Source: an uncultured Lachnospiraceae bacterium
Lineage (GTDB): Bacteria; Bacillota; Clostridia; Lachnospirales; Lachnospiraceae
Direction of reading: 5' to 3'
Length of the DNA stretch: 64,000 nt
NCBI GenBank assembly: GCA_947176965.1
Contig: CAMWSU010000001.1
Span: 1 to 64,000 of the forward strand
Both the position numbers and the translations under genes were made by a program. This document shows, piece after piece, positions 55,316 to 64,000 of the stretch; positions within the stretch are counted from its first letter, which is position 1; each line of letters starts with the position of its first letter. Under the pieces are notes generated by a model. The model saw nothing but the letters and a program-made list of their open reading frames with translations. It searched no databases and was not told the origin of the DNA.

Positions 55316-56680
55316 ATGGCAAAGAGAACAGCAAGATTTTATATCGCGATGCTCGTTGGAAAGCTTGCCTACACGACACAGAGACTGCTTGGCATGAACG
55401 CGACCTTTTTTCCGGGGAAGCTGGCATTGCAGATCTGCCCGGATTTTATGGGACAGGTCGGGAGGCCGGAGCATCTGATCGGTGTGACGGGCACAAACGG
55501 AAAGACAACGGTGTCCAATCTGCTGGTCGATCTGCTTCAGACGCAGGGGATTCACACGGCAAACAACCGCAAGGGCTCCAACACAAAGGCGGGAGTGGCG
55601 TGCGCGTTTCTTGTGAATGCCACGCTTTCAGGGAAGTCTAAGAACGATTGGGGCGTCATTGAGGTCGATGAGCGAAGCTCCATGCATATTTATCCGTTCA
55701 TCAAGCCGGATTATGTGGTGTGCACGAATCTGTTCCGCGATTCCATCCTGCGCAACGCGCATGCGGAATATATTGCCGGGATCATATCGGCGTATATGCA
55801 GCCGGATACCAAGATGATCTTAAACGCGGACGACCTGATCAGCAGCGGCGTCGCACCGGACAACCCCCGCGTGTATTACAGTATCAGCCGTCTGCCCTCG
55901 GACACGGAGACCTGCCATAATATTATCAACGACTGCCAGATCTGTCCGAAATGCGCGGCGAAGCTCTCTTACGATTATGTGCGTTATCATCAGATCGGAA
56001 AGGCGCACTGTCCCAACTGCGGTTTTGCGTCGCCCGTGCCGGATTATGAGGCAGAGGTGCGCTTTGAACGTCAGGAGATGATATTAACGGAACGCGGTGT
56101 GCCGCAGATCTATAAACTCATCAGTGACAGTATCTTTAATGTTTATAATCAGGTGGCGGTAACGACGCTGCTTCGGGAAATGGGAATGAGTCCGGATGAA
56201 CTCAGGGACGGATTTTCCAAACTGCATATTGTGGATACGCGTTATAATAAGACGAAGGTCGGCGGCATTGAAGTGATCGATCATATGGCAAAGGAGCATA
56301 ATCCCGTGGCGTGCTCCGTGGTGTTTGATTATTTATCGAAGGAGCCGGGCACAAAGGAAATCCTGTTTTTGCTGGATGATGAAAAACTGCTGGAAAATAT
56401 GACGTGGATGTATGACTGCGATTACGAAAAGTTGAATACGCCGCTTGTGAAACGCATTGTCGTGCCGGGAAACCGTGCAAAGGATCAGAAGCTCAGGCTG
56501 ATGATGGCGGGGATTCCGGAGGAGAAGATCGTGATCGGCATGACGGACGAGGAAGCGCCGGGTTACCTTTCCTTAGACGGAACGGAGCAGGTATTTGTGC
56601 TGCATCAGTGCTATAAACCGGATCTCTCCCATAAGCTGCACCAAAGAATTGAGGAACTGATCAGGGAGAGAGGAGCGTGA
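55316..56680 (+). CDS. murT: MurT-like Mur ligase (lipid II isoglutaminyl synthase subunit)
   Basis: GVTGTNGKTTVSNLL, CQICPKCAAKLSYDY..CPNCGF Cys4 insert; GGAGG RBS before ATG 55316. Confidence 0.88.
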   Translation: MAKRTARFYIAMLVGKLAYTTQRLLGMNATFFPGKLALQICPDFMGQVGRPEHLIGVTGTNGKTTVSNLLVDLLQTQGIHTANNRKGSNTKAGVACAFLVNATLSGKSKNDWGVIEVDERSSMHIYPFIKPDYVVCTNLFRDSILRNAHAEYIAGIISAYMQPDTKMILNADDLISSGVAPDNPRVYYSISRLPSDTETCHNIINDCQICPKCAAKLSYDYVRYHQIGKAHCPNCGFASPVPDYEAEVRFERQEMILTERGVPQIYKLISDSIFNVYNQVAVTTLLREMGMSPDELRDGFSKLHIVDTRYNKTKVGGIEVIDHMAKEHNPVACSVVFDYLSKEPGTKEILFLLDDEKLLENMTWMYDCDYEKLNTPLVKRIVVPGNRAKDQKLRLMMAGIPEEKIVIGMTDEEAPGYLSLDGTEQVFVLHQCYKPDLSHKLHQRIEELIRERGA

Positions 56681-57426
56681 GCGGCGCAATGGCCGATTCG
56701 GAGGAAAAAAAAGAGGTTGTTGTAGAAACGCTGTTCCCCGAGATCGCGAATCTCTACGGAGATCACGCGAATATCCGTTATCTGAAGCTCTGTATGCCGG
56801 AAGCGCGGTATGTGGAGGATGCATTGAGTGAGGAGCCATACTTTGCTGCGCATACACCGGACATGATCTATATGGGACCGATGACGGAGCGGCAGCAGGA
56901 GCTTGTCATAGAAAAGCTGAGGCCGTATCGGGAACGGATCGAAGAACTGATCAAAGCAAATGTACTCTTTTTGATCACGGGAAACGCGATGGAAGTTTTC
57001 TTTGATGGGATCGAAAATGAGGACAAAAGCCGGATCGAGGGGCTTGGCCTGTTTCATTATACGGCAAAGCGCGATATGTTTCACCGCTATAACAGTGCGG
57101 TCATGGGGCGGTTCGAGGGAATGACGCTGGTCGGTTTTAAGAGCCAGTTCACGCAGAGCTACGGCGATAACGGCGCGGAGTTTCTGTATGAGGTGACAAA
57201 GGGAGACGGCATCAACCGGGAGACGAAGCTGGAGGGCGTGCGGAGAGGTAGGTTTCTGGGAACGTATACGATCGGTCCGCTGATGATCTTAAATCCCGAT
57301 TTTGCGCTGTATATTCAGAGACAGCTCGGGGCCGCCGAACCTCATTTGGTATATGAACAGGCGATGCGGGATGCGTATGAAGAACGGGTCCGGCAGTATG
57401 AGTCCACAGAGTTTGTGCTGTTATAG
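56677..57426 (+). CDS. GatD-like glutamine amidotransferase homologue, catalytic residues apparently lost
   Basis: Position overlapping murT; FPEIANLYGDHANIRYL, ..EGLGLFHYTAKR.., GTYTIGPLMILNP; expected ICGGYQ reads ITGNAM. Confidence 0.75.
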   Translation: MSGAMADSEEKKEVVVETLFPEIANLYGDHANIRYLKLCMPEARYVEDALSEEPYFAAHTPDMIYMGPMTERQQELVIEKLRPYRERIEELIKANVLFLITGNAMEVFFDGIENEDKSRIEGLGLFHYTAKRDMFHRYNSAVMGRFEGMTLVGFKSQFTQSYGDNGAEFLYEVTKGDGINRETKLEGVRRGRFLGTYTIGPLMILNPDFALYIQRQLGAAEPHLVYEQAMRDAYEERVRQYESTEFVLL

Positions 57427-57565
57427 GCGCATCGCGGCATGGATGCCTGATCCGTGGATGTTTGATCCGCGGATGCTTGCCCGAAGATGTTTGATCAATA
57501 GAGAATACCACACTCTATTATCATGATAGAAATTAATCATCAAATCATTAATAAGGAGAGAGGAA

Positions 57566-57949
57566 ATGGGAAAAGACAAGACGAATCTGACAGAATGTGA
57601 ACAATTGGTAATGAAAGTCATTTGGGAATCCGATGAGGAATTGACCTTGCCCGACATCGTGAAAGGTGTGAACGAACGGTTTCAGAGGGAGTGGAAGCCG
57701 CAGACGGTGTCTACGTTTTTGGCGAGACTGGTGAGAAAGAATTTCCTGACTTCTTATCGGAGCGGACGCACGTTTTTCTATCAGCCGATCGTGAGCGAGA
57801 AGGATTACGGTGATAAGATGATCAAGAGATGCGTGGAGTTTTGGGGAAATAACAATGCGGGAGATCTGTTATGCGCCCTGCACGACAAGAGAAAGCTGCG
57901 CGATGATGAGATCGCGAAGATTAAGGAACTGATTAATGAACTTAGCTGA
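57566..57949 (+). CDS. BlaI/MecI/CopY family transcriptional regulator
   Basis: LTECEQLVMKVIWESDEELTLPDIVKGVNERFQREWKPQTVSTFLARLVRKNFL. Confidence 0.92.
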   Translation: MGKDKTNLTECEQLVMKVIWESDEELTLPDIVKGVNERFQREWKPQTVSTFLARLVRKNFLTSYRSGRTFFYQPIVSEKDYGDKMIKRCVEFWGNNNAGDLLCALHDKRKLRDDEIAKIKELINELS

Positions 57950-59357
57950 GACAATTATTTATGTGTTTTATGCCTTTGTGCTGACCACCTTGTCGGGAAG
58001 TGTGTTTTCGCTGCTGTGGCTGCTGTTAAGAAAGCGTTTGGGCACGGGGAGGGAAGTTCTGCTGTCGCGCTGTCTGCGTGTCGGGTTACAGTTCTATCTG
58101 GTTCCGGTGCTGTTCGTCGTCGTACTGTGGCGCAGGGGCGACAACATGCTGCTTCTGCCATGGCTGAAGGATACGGACCCTCGGATAAGGGTATTGGGTC
58201 GTTCGACAATGACTTTTTATCTGTCGATCGCACTGTTATGTATTTGGGCCGTCGGCATGGTCGTGGCGTTCATTCGATATTTGCGGGAAAGACCGGATCT
58301 GAACGACTTGCTGCGGTGCTCTAAGCCGGAGAGCAGACAGGATGTGCTGGATTGCTTTGAACAGATCAAGCAGTGTCTCGGGATACATAGACATATCGTT
58401 CTTTTGCGAAGCTGCGGGGACTGCGCACCGTGTACGGTGGGAATCGTTCGCAAGAAGGTCATTGTACCTGCCCGGAATCCTGAATTCAGCATGAGAGAGC
58501 TGGAAGTCATTTTTTCTCATGAGCTGATGCACTGTAAGCGTCAGGATCTGTTTTTCAAAGCGGAGTTTGTGGCGGCGAATATCATCCATGCGCTGAATCC
58601 GCTTGTGTATCTGATGAGAAAGTGCGACAATGACTACACGGAAACCGCATGCGATCAGATGACCTGCGAGGCGATGGAGGACGCGTTCTCCCATAAGGAA
58701 TACTGCTCGACTATTTTGGGAATGGTCGTGCAGAAGAACGGCGAAAAGGAAGAGGTTGCACTGGGCATTACGGAGAAAAAGAATGCATTGCAGCAGAGAG
58801 TGGAAGCAATGCTTCAATATGAGGGGAGTGGAAAGATGAAAAAACAGATGGCAGTACTGCTGACGGCAGTGTTTGTCTTGGGGAGCTCCATGACGGCATA
58901 TGCGGCAGGAAACGGCGTCGTGATGCTTCATGACGGACTGTATGAAGCGACAAGGTCGGTAACAAGTGAGGAGAACGTCTGGGTCAATACGCTGGAGGAG
59001 CGCGTCATAAGCGCGGAGGAATTCGCAGCTTATGGGAGCATCGTGGTGGAGGATGGAGTAGCAGGCATTGGCAGAGCGGGCGGCACGATCGATTGGGGAA
59101 TGTCTTCCGGTGCGACCTATTCGACGACGGCATTTTTGGCGAAGGCGGGGGATGTAGTAACCATTAATGTATGGACGGACCCGGAAAATCAGAAGATTGA
59201 AGCCGGAGTGGAACGCGTTGGCGGCGGTGCGGTCTCGGTGACGGGAACGGATACGATCGCGCATCAGTTTACGATCTCGGAGGAAGGACATTACCGCGTG
59301 TTTATTAAGAACTGCAGCGGCATGCGCATCACCGTAGGTGGAGCGTTTACGCACTAA
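57936..59357 (+). CDS. BlaR1-like M56 family metallopeptidase with non-PBP C-terminal domain
   Basis: TM helices, EVIFSHELMHCKRQDLFFKAEF zinc motif; C-terminal beta-rich extracytoplasmic region. Confidence 0.88.
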   Translation: MNLAETIIYVFYAFVLTTLSGSVFSLLWLLLRKRLGTGREVLLSRCLRVGLQFYLVPVLFVVVLWRRGDNMLLLPWLKDTDPRIRVLGRSTMTFYLSIALLCIWAVGMVVAFIRYLRERPDLNDLLRCSKPESRQDVLDCFEQIKQCLGIHRHIVLLRSCGDCAPCTVGIVRKKVIVPARNPEFSMRELEVIFSHELMHCKRQDLFFKAEFVAANIIHALNPLVYLMRKCDNDYTETACDQMTCEAMEDAFSHKEYCSTILGMVVQKNGEKEEVALGITEKKNALQQRVEAMLQYEGSGKMKKQMAVLLTAVFVLGSSMTAYAAGNGVVMLHDGLYEATRSVTSEENVWVNTLEERVISAEEFAAYGSIVVEDGVAGIGRAGGTIDWGMSSGATYSTTAFLAKAGDVVTINVWTDPENQKIEAGVERVGGGAVSVTGTDTIAHQFTISEEGHYRVFIKNCSGMRITVGGAFTH

Positions 59358-59420
59358 CCCGTCCGAATTGATCGTTAGTCATACGGATATAAACGGCGGG
59401 CATCACAAAAACGCCGGATG

Positions 59421-59458
59421 AAAAAGAGCATTCCGCCATGGGGCGGGGGCTCTTTTTC
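59421..59458 (+). terminator. Rho-independent terminator
   Basis: AAAAAGAGCATTCCGCCATGGGGCGGGGGCTCTTTTTC. Confidence 0.8.
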
Positions 59459-59490
59459 GTTGTGTGCCTTGCGGCGCAAATTTCATGGTC

Positions 59491-59556
59491 CCAGAAGAAT
59501 TCGCCTTTGGCGAATTCTTCGAAAGAATGGCGCCCTGCGCCATTCTTTTTTAGTCG
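59491..59556 (-). repeat. Stop-adjacent double-hairpin unit overlapping the XRE gene stop
   Basis: GAAGAATTCGCC-TTT-GGCGAATTCTTC then AAAGAATGGCGC-CCT-GCGCCATTCTTTTTTAG; matches 21205-21266. Confidence 0.85.
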
Positions 59557-59879
59557 TGATTGATGTCCATCATGACACCCACGATGCGTTCTAATTGTTC
59601 CATATTCATTTTGTTCAATTCCCGGACGGCAATCTTAATCTCAAGCGGAAATGCTTCGTCGGTGTTAAAAAATTCCTGTGGTGTAATAGTAAAATAGTCG
59701 CAGATCGCGAAAAAAGTATGCATGCTCGGAAGTGCCTTCTCGTTTTCGAGCTTATTGATGTAGCCCTCGCTTAAGCCGAGGGAGAGACTCATATCGCGGG
59801 CTGAGACGCCGGCATTGATCCGAAGCTGTGTCAGCCGCCGGCAGAAAATCGTTTTGTATTTGGCTTGAAAATCACTCAT
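59550..59879 (-). CDS. XRE family transcriptional regulator
   Basis: RRLTQLRINAGVSARDMSLSLGLSEGYINKLENEKALPSMHTFFAICDYF HTH. Confidence 0.88.
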   Translation of the reverse strand: MSDFQAKYKTIFCRRLTQLRINAGVSARDMSLSLGLSEGYINKLENEKALPSMHTFFAICDYFTITPQEFFNTDEAFPLEIKIAVRELNKMNMEQLERIVGVMMDINHD

Positions 59880-60133
59880 GGTCATCCTCTTTTCTGAACA
59901 TAGATCTATAGTGCGTATTCTGTGTAATATTATATAATAGGAATCTTCAAATAATGAGGAATAATATTCGCTAAAAATAGAGATAAATAGAATTGCAGTG
60001 GATACAACTCGCAAAAGAGAGAATTAAATTCGATTCAAAAAAGAAATGTCAGAAAAAGAAAGCAAAATATCGGAAGGGATGCTATAATAAACTCAAAAAA
60101 TCGAACGGACAAAGAAGGGCGAGAGGATCATTG

Positions 60134-60745
60134 ATGAAAAGATACACTGACATACGAAAGCAGACGGACAATCGTTTTTTGAATCTCTATGAGATGGATG
60201 CACTCACGGAGAAGGGCGCGCCGTTTTCCTATTATTTTGCGAGCCGTAACGATCAGGATCATATCAAGGCGGTCACGCATGATCAGCATGCGGAAGGCAT
60301 CGTGATCTATCCGGTCTTAAGGGACGAGCCGGACAAGATCGTGCTCATCAGACAATACCGCTATCCGCTTGACGCATGGCTCTACGAGCTGCCGGCAGGA
60401 TTGATCGATGCGGGGGAGACCGCTGCGCAGGCGGCGGTGCGCGAAATGAAGGAGGAGACGGGACTTGCCTTTACCGTTTATGAGGGCGGTGATATGGCGT
60501 ACCGCAGGGCGTTTTTCTTGGGAGCCGGCATGACGGATGAGAGCTCGCAGGCGGTGTTTGGTTACGCGTCCGGCACACCGCGGACGGATTTGCAGGAAGC
60601 GACCGAATCCATTCAGGTATTGCCTGCCGACCGCGCCGAGGCAAAGAGAATCCTGCGGGAAGAGCGGGTTTCCCTGCGCTGCGCGTATCTGCTCATGCAG
60701 TTTATACACATGGATGCAAAAAATCCGTTCGCTTTTTTGGAATAA
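60134..60745 (+). CDS. NUDIX hydrolase (ADP-ribose pyrophosphatase-like)
   Basis: GLIDAGETAAQAAVREMKEETGLAF Nudix box. Confidence 0.93.
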   Translation: MKRYTDIRKQTDNRFLNLYEMDALTEKGAPFSYYFASRNDQDHIKAVTHDQHAEGIVIYPVLRDEPDKIVLIRQYRYPLDAWLYELPAGLIDAGETAAQAAVREMKEETGLAFTVYEGGDMAYRRAFFLGAGMTDESSQAVFGYASGTPRTDLQEATESIQVLPADRAEAKRILREERVSLRCAYLLMQFIHMDAKNPFAFLE

Positions 60746-60791
60746 TGTGTATAATGGGGATAAAGCATAAAAGGAAAGGCATGATAATACG

Positions 60792-63428
60792 ATGATCAAA
60801 GAGACATTAAACGGAACATGGCGGATGCGCCGGGTAGGGGACGATCAGGAGTATCCGGCGGCGGTGCCGGGCTCGGTGCTTTCCACGCTTTTGGATGCCG
60901 GAGTCATTTTGGACCCGTATGACCGGGACAATGAGTACCGTATGCGGGAGCTGTTTTGGGACGACTACGAATTTGTGAGGAATTTTGACGTCCGTGCGGA
61001 GCAGCTTTCCTATGAAAAAATAGAACTGGTCTGTCACGGGCTGGATACGCTCGCCGAGCTGTTCATCAATGGGACGAGCATTGCATCGACCTCGGATATG
61101 CACAGGACTTATCGCTTTGAAGTCGGCGGGCTGCTCCACGAGGGCGAGAATGAGATCCGGGTCGTGTTTTCCTCCACACTCCGCTACATAGAGAATTATC
61201 GTCCGGCAAAGGGCAAAGAGATCACGGTCATCCCGGCAGGAGGAATGCGGGGCAATCAATATCTGCGCAAAGCACACTCCATGTTTGGATGGGATTGGGG
61301 TGCACAGCTTCCTGACGCCGGTATCTGGCGTGACATGGAGCTGGTCTGCTACAGCGAGGCGCGCATTGCGGATGTGCGTATCCGTCAGCGGCATGGGGAC
61401 GGCATCGTAACACTTCAGGTGGAAACGGCGCTTGAGGTCTTGGAGGCAAAAAATTATAAAGTGTCCCTGACCCTGACGCCCTCCTATTATAACGGACAAA
61501 AGCTGCCTGCGACCGAGGTGCTTGCAAAGACGGCAATCGTCATGGCGGGCAATTCACATCTTGCGATGGAGCTTGCGGTGGAAAAGCCGAGACTTTGGTG
61601 GCCGAACGGTCTCGGAGACCAAAACCTTTATCAACTGCATGTCAGCCTGAAGCCTGCGGGAGTCGCGGCAGGCGGCGCCGCGGCGCTTCAGATCACGAAA
61701 ACCGAGCCGATCGACGAGCGGGATTACACGATCGGTCTGCGGACGCTCACCGTTTCGCAGGACGAGGACGAATGGGGGAGCGAGTTCTGCTTTCAGGTAA
61801 ACGGGGTAAAACTGTTCTCAAGGGGCGCAAACTATATTCCCGAGGACTGCATTTATTCCCATATTAGCGAGCAGCGCATCGGCATGCTGCTTACGAGTGC
61901 GAAAAGAGCAAATTATAATACGATTCGTGTATGGGGCGGCGGCTACTATCCGTCCGATACGTTTTATGAGCTTTGCGACCGTTACGGACTCATTGTGTGG
62001 CAGGATCTGATGTATGCGTGCAACGCCTATGAGCTTACGGAGGAATTTGAGAAAAATATTGTGGCGGAAACGCATGATAACGCGGTACGCCTGCGTCATC
62101 ACGCGTCGCTCGGCTTATGGTGCGGCAACAACGAAATCGAATCCGCATGGTATCATTGGCCGAGCTTTGCGCACGAAACACCGTATGTGCGTGCCGACTA
62201 CATTAAGATGTTTGAATATATTTTGCCGAAGGCCTTAAGGGAAGCGGATGATACGACCTTTTACTGGCCGTCCTCCCCGTCGTCGGGCGGAAGTCTCGAC
62301 AATCCCGATGACGCGAACCGTGGGGATACGCATTATTGGGCGGTATGGCACGGACAGCTTCCGTTTTCGGATTATCAGAATCATTTTTTCCGGTTCTGCT
62401 CCGAATTTGGGTTTCAGTCGTTTCCGAACTGGAAAACGGTGGAGAGCTATACGCGTCCGGAAGACCGTAATATTTTCTCCCGCGTGATGGAAGATCACCA
62501 GAAAAACGATTCCGCGAACGGAAAGATGCTTTACTATCTTTCTGAAAACTTCCGATACCCGAAGGATTTTTGCAGCCTGCTCTATGTAACGCAGGTTTTA
62601 CAGGCGGTCGCTGTCAAAAGCGGTGTGGAGCATTGGCGGAGAAACCGCGGCCGGTGCATGGGAACGCTTTACTGGCAGATCAACGACAACTGGCCGGTCG
62701 CGTCATGGGCGAGCATTGATTATTTCGGGAGATGGAAGCCGCTCCACTATATGGCGGCGCGTTTCTATGCGCCTGTGGCGGGTTCCCTTGTGCGTCCGAA
62801 TACAGGGGAAGGCGATTCCTGTCCGGTGGAGGCACATTGCCAGAACGAATCGCAGCACCGTGTTACGGTAGCGGTCGAGCTGTCCTTAAAGACCATGACC
62901 TATGAGGTGCTAAGGACGGTTTCGGCGGAAACGGTGGTAGAACCGTTCACCGCATGCTGCCTGTTAAAAGAGGACTTCGCGGACCTGCTGTTACAGGAAA
63001 TTCGCACGAGCAGGCCGCCTGAAACCTGTGTGGATACGGCATCACGCCACACCCGCGAGGACGTGTTTGTGGAGGCGGTCTTTACGGTTACGGATGAAAA
63101 GGGAACTGTGACGCGGCAATATGAGCATGAGGTGCTGCTTCCCTATAAACACATGCGTCTGCCCGAGGTTTCGGTACGGGCGGACGTTGCTGAGAATGCG
63201 GAAGGAACAGCGTATGAGATCACGCTGACGGCGGATGCCTATGCGCCTTTTGTGACACTTGATTTTGCGGATGCGGACGTTATTTTTTCAGACAACTGCA
63301 TCGGTATCACGGGCGAGAAGCCGCGCGGCATCACATTGGCAAAAAAAGACATTCTGCGCGGCAGTTTCGCGGATGCGTCGGACGTACAAAAACGCCTGCG
63401 AATCACGAGCCTGCGGGATACCTATTAA
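60792..63428 (+). CDS. GH2 beta-mannosidase-like glycoside hydrolase
   Basis: GVKLFSRGANYIPED, IRVWGGGYYPSDTFYELCDRYGLIVWQDLMYACNAY, LWCGNNEIE, FCSEFGFQSFP. Confidence 0.92.
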   Translation: MIKETLNGTWRMRRVGDDQEYPAAVPGSVLSTLLDAGVILDPYDRDNEYRMRELFWDDYEFVRNFDVRAEQLSYEKIELVCHGLDTLAELFINGTSIASTSDMHRTYRFEVGGLLHEGENEIRVVFSSTLRYIENYRPAKGKEITVIPAGGMRGNQYLRKAHSMFGWDWGAQLPDAGIWRDMELVCYSEARIADVRIRQRHGDGIVTLQVETALEVLEAKNYKVSLTLTPSYYNGQKLPATEVLAKTAIVMAGNSHLAMELAVEKPRLWWPNGLGDQNLYQLHVSLKPAGVAAGGAAALQITKTEPIDERDYTIGLRTLTVSQDEDEWGSEFCFQVNGVKLFSRGANYIPEDCIYSHISEQRIGMLLTSAKRANYNTIRVWGGGYYPSDTFYELCDRYGLIVWQDLMYACNAYELTEEFEKNIVAETHDNAVRLRHHASLGLWCGNNEIESAWYHWPSFAHETPYVRADYIKMFEYILPKALREADDTTFYWPSSPSSGGSLDNPDDANRGDTHYWAVWHGQLPFSDYQNHFFRFCSEFGFQSFPNWKTVESYTRPEDRNIFSRVMEDHQKNDSANGKMLYYLSENFRYPKDFCSLLYVTQVLQAVAVKSGVEHWRRNRGRCMGTLYWQINDNWPVASWASIDYFGRWKPLHYMAARFYAPVAGSLVRPNTGEGDSCPVEAHCQNESQHRVTVAVELSLKTMTYEVLRTVSAETVVEPFTACCLLKEDFADLLLQEIRTSRPPETCVDTASRHTREDVFVEAVFTVTDEKGTVTRQYEHEVLLPYKHMRLPEVSVRADVAENAEGTAYEITLTADAYAPFVTLDFADADVIFSDNCIGITGEKPRGITLAKKDILRGSFADASDVQKRLRITSLRDTY

Positions 63429-63456
63429 GGAAACACTGATTAGCAGTGTTTCCTTA
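63426..63456. repeat. TAAGGAA-type palindrome; its first three bases are the GH2 stop codon
   Basis: TAAGGAAACACTGATTAGCAGTGTTTCCTTA. Confidence 0.85.
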
Positions 63457-63505
63457 GAAAATGATATGGGCGATTGCCTAAAAGAATAAAAAACAGGAGG
63501 GTGAC

Positions 63506-64000
63506 ATGAGCGTACAATATTTTGAGAAGGAACGCGTATTTAAGCTGGACACGCCGAACAGCAGCTATCTGATCGGCATCATTGACGAGGAGAATTTTAT
63601 CGGGCACATCTATTACGGCAAAAAAATAAACAGCCATGAGCTGACGTATTTACTGCGCACGGAGGAACCGCCCTTTGTGCCGAGCAAAAATAACCGCGAC
63701 CGGTTATCGTTTTTGGATTCCTGCCCGATGGAATATCCGACGCATGGACTCGGAGACTTTAGGGAGGACGCGATCAGCGTGCGCACCGTGGACGGACATA
63801 CGGCATTGCAGCTTTCCTATGAGAAGCATGAGATCTGTCCGGGTAAGCAAAAGCTTACCGGGCTTCCGGCAACCTTCGGGGGCGAGGGAGAATGCACGAC
63901 GTTAAAGCTCCACTGCGTGGACCGTATCTTGAACCTGCGCGTGATCCTGTCCTACACGGCATTTGAAGATGTGGACGTGATCGCGAGAAGCGTGGAGGTC
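63506..64000 (+). CDS. Alpha-galactosidase-like (GH36) N-terminal portion, truncated by window end
   Basis: MSVQYFEKERVFKLDTPNSSYLIGIIDEENFIGHIYYGKKINS...FLDSCPMEYPTHGLGDFREDAI; AGGAGG RBS. Confidence 0.75.
   Translation, partial: MSVQYFEKERVFKLDTPNSSYLIGIIDEENFIGHIYYGKKINSHELTYLLRTEEPPFVPSKNNRDRLSFLDSCPMEYPTHGLGDFREDAISVRTVDGHTALQLSYEKHEICPGKQKLTGLPATFGGEGECTTLKLHCVDRILNLRVILSYTAFEDVDVIARSVEV

Noticed and set aside
58236-59354. Antisense ORF of 372 aa opposite the BlaR1-like gene
   Set aside because: Mirror of a confident CDS; no recognisable domain.

Overview
The window looks like a chromosomal segment from a Lachnospiraceae-like Firmicute. That assignment comes from gene content and codon style only. 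Nearly all genes are on the + strand. Main blocks: (1) about 0.2-13.6 kb, an accessory island of short unrelated enzymes (several GNATs including an AAC(6')-like one, HAD phosphatases, a P-loop kinase, DUF4037, DUF402, methyltransferases, nucleoside phosphorylase, CPBP protease, WYL regulator, MmcQ/YjbR-DUF3795 fusion, GyrI-like), plus gene debris; (2) a Fic protein with an apparent 5' frameshift; (3) SRAP/YedK plus Y-family polymerase with a LexA-box-like promoter; (4) a degenerate-GGDEF/EAL protein, thymidylate kinase, and bactofilin beside a degenerate M23 protein; (5) a sugar ABC transporter operon with an embedded FRG-domain gene; (6) ABC-F, a two-component system, and a run of ABC exporters with an ECF sigma factor (31-45 kb); (7) an Rpn/PD-(D/E)XK nuclease with a structured leader, VOC protein, CASTOR/POLLUX-like channel, GH13, GH43; (8) an ABC-class ATPase, MurT with a GatD-like partner lacking the expected catalytic Cys/His, BlaI/BlaR1-like pair, XRE, NUDIX, GH2 and the start of a GH36-like gene. 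No rRNA, tRNA or CRISPR array was recognised. The most interesting signal is not a protein. It is a set of dispersed, strongly structured intergenic repeats at gene junctions: (a) a start-adjacent repeat ending ...TTGGCAGCATGGAGG that places a Shine-Dalgarno just before the next ATG (4 loci), (b) a stop-adjacent double-hairpin unit with a conserved stem base and covarying upper stem (4 loci), and (c) a TAAGGAA...TTCCTTA palindrome that can supply stop codons (3 clear loci). All family assignments are from reading translated sequence; no search was run.
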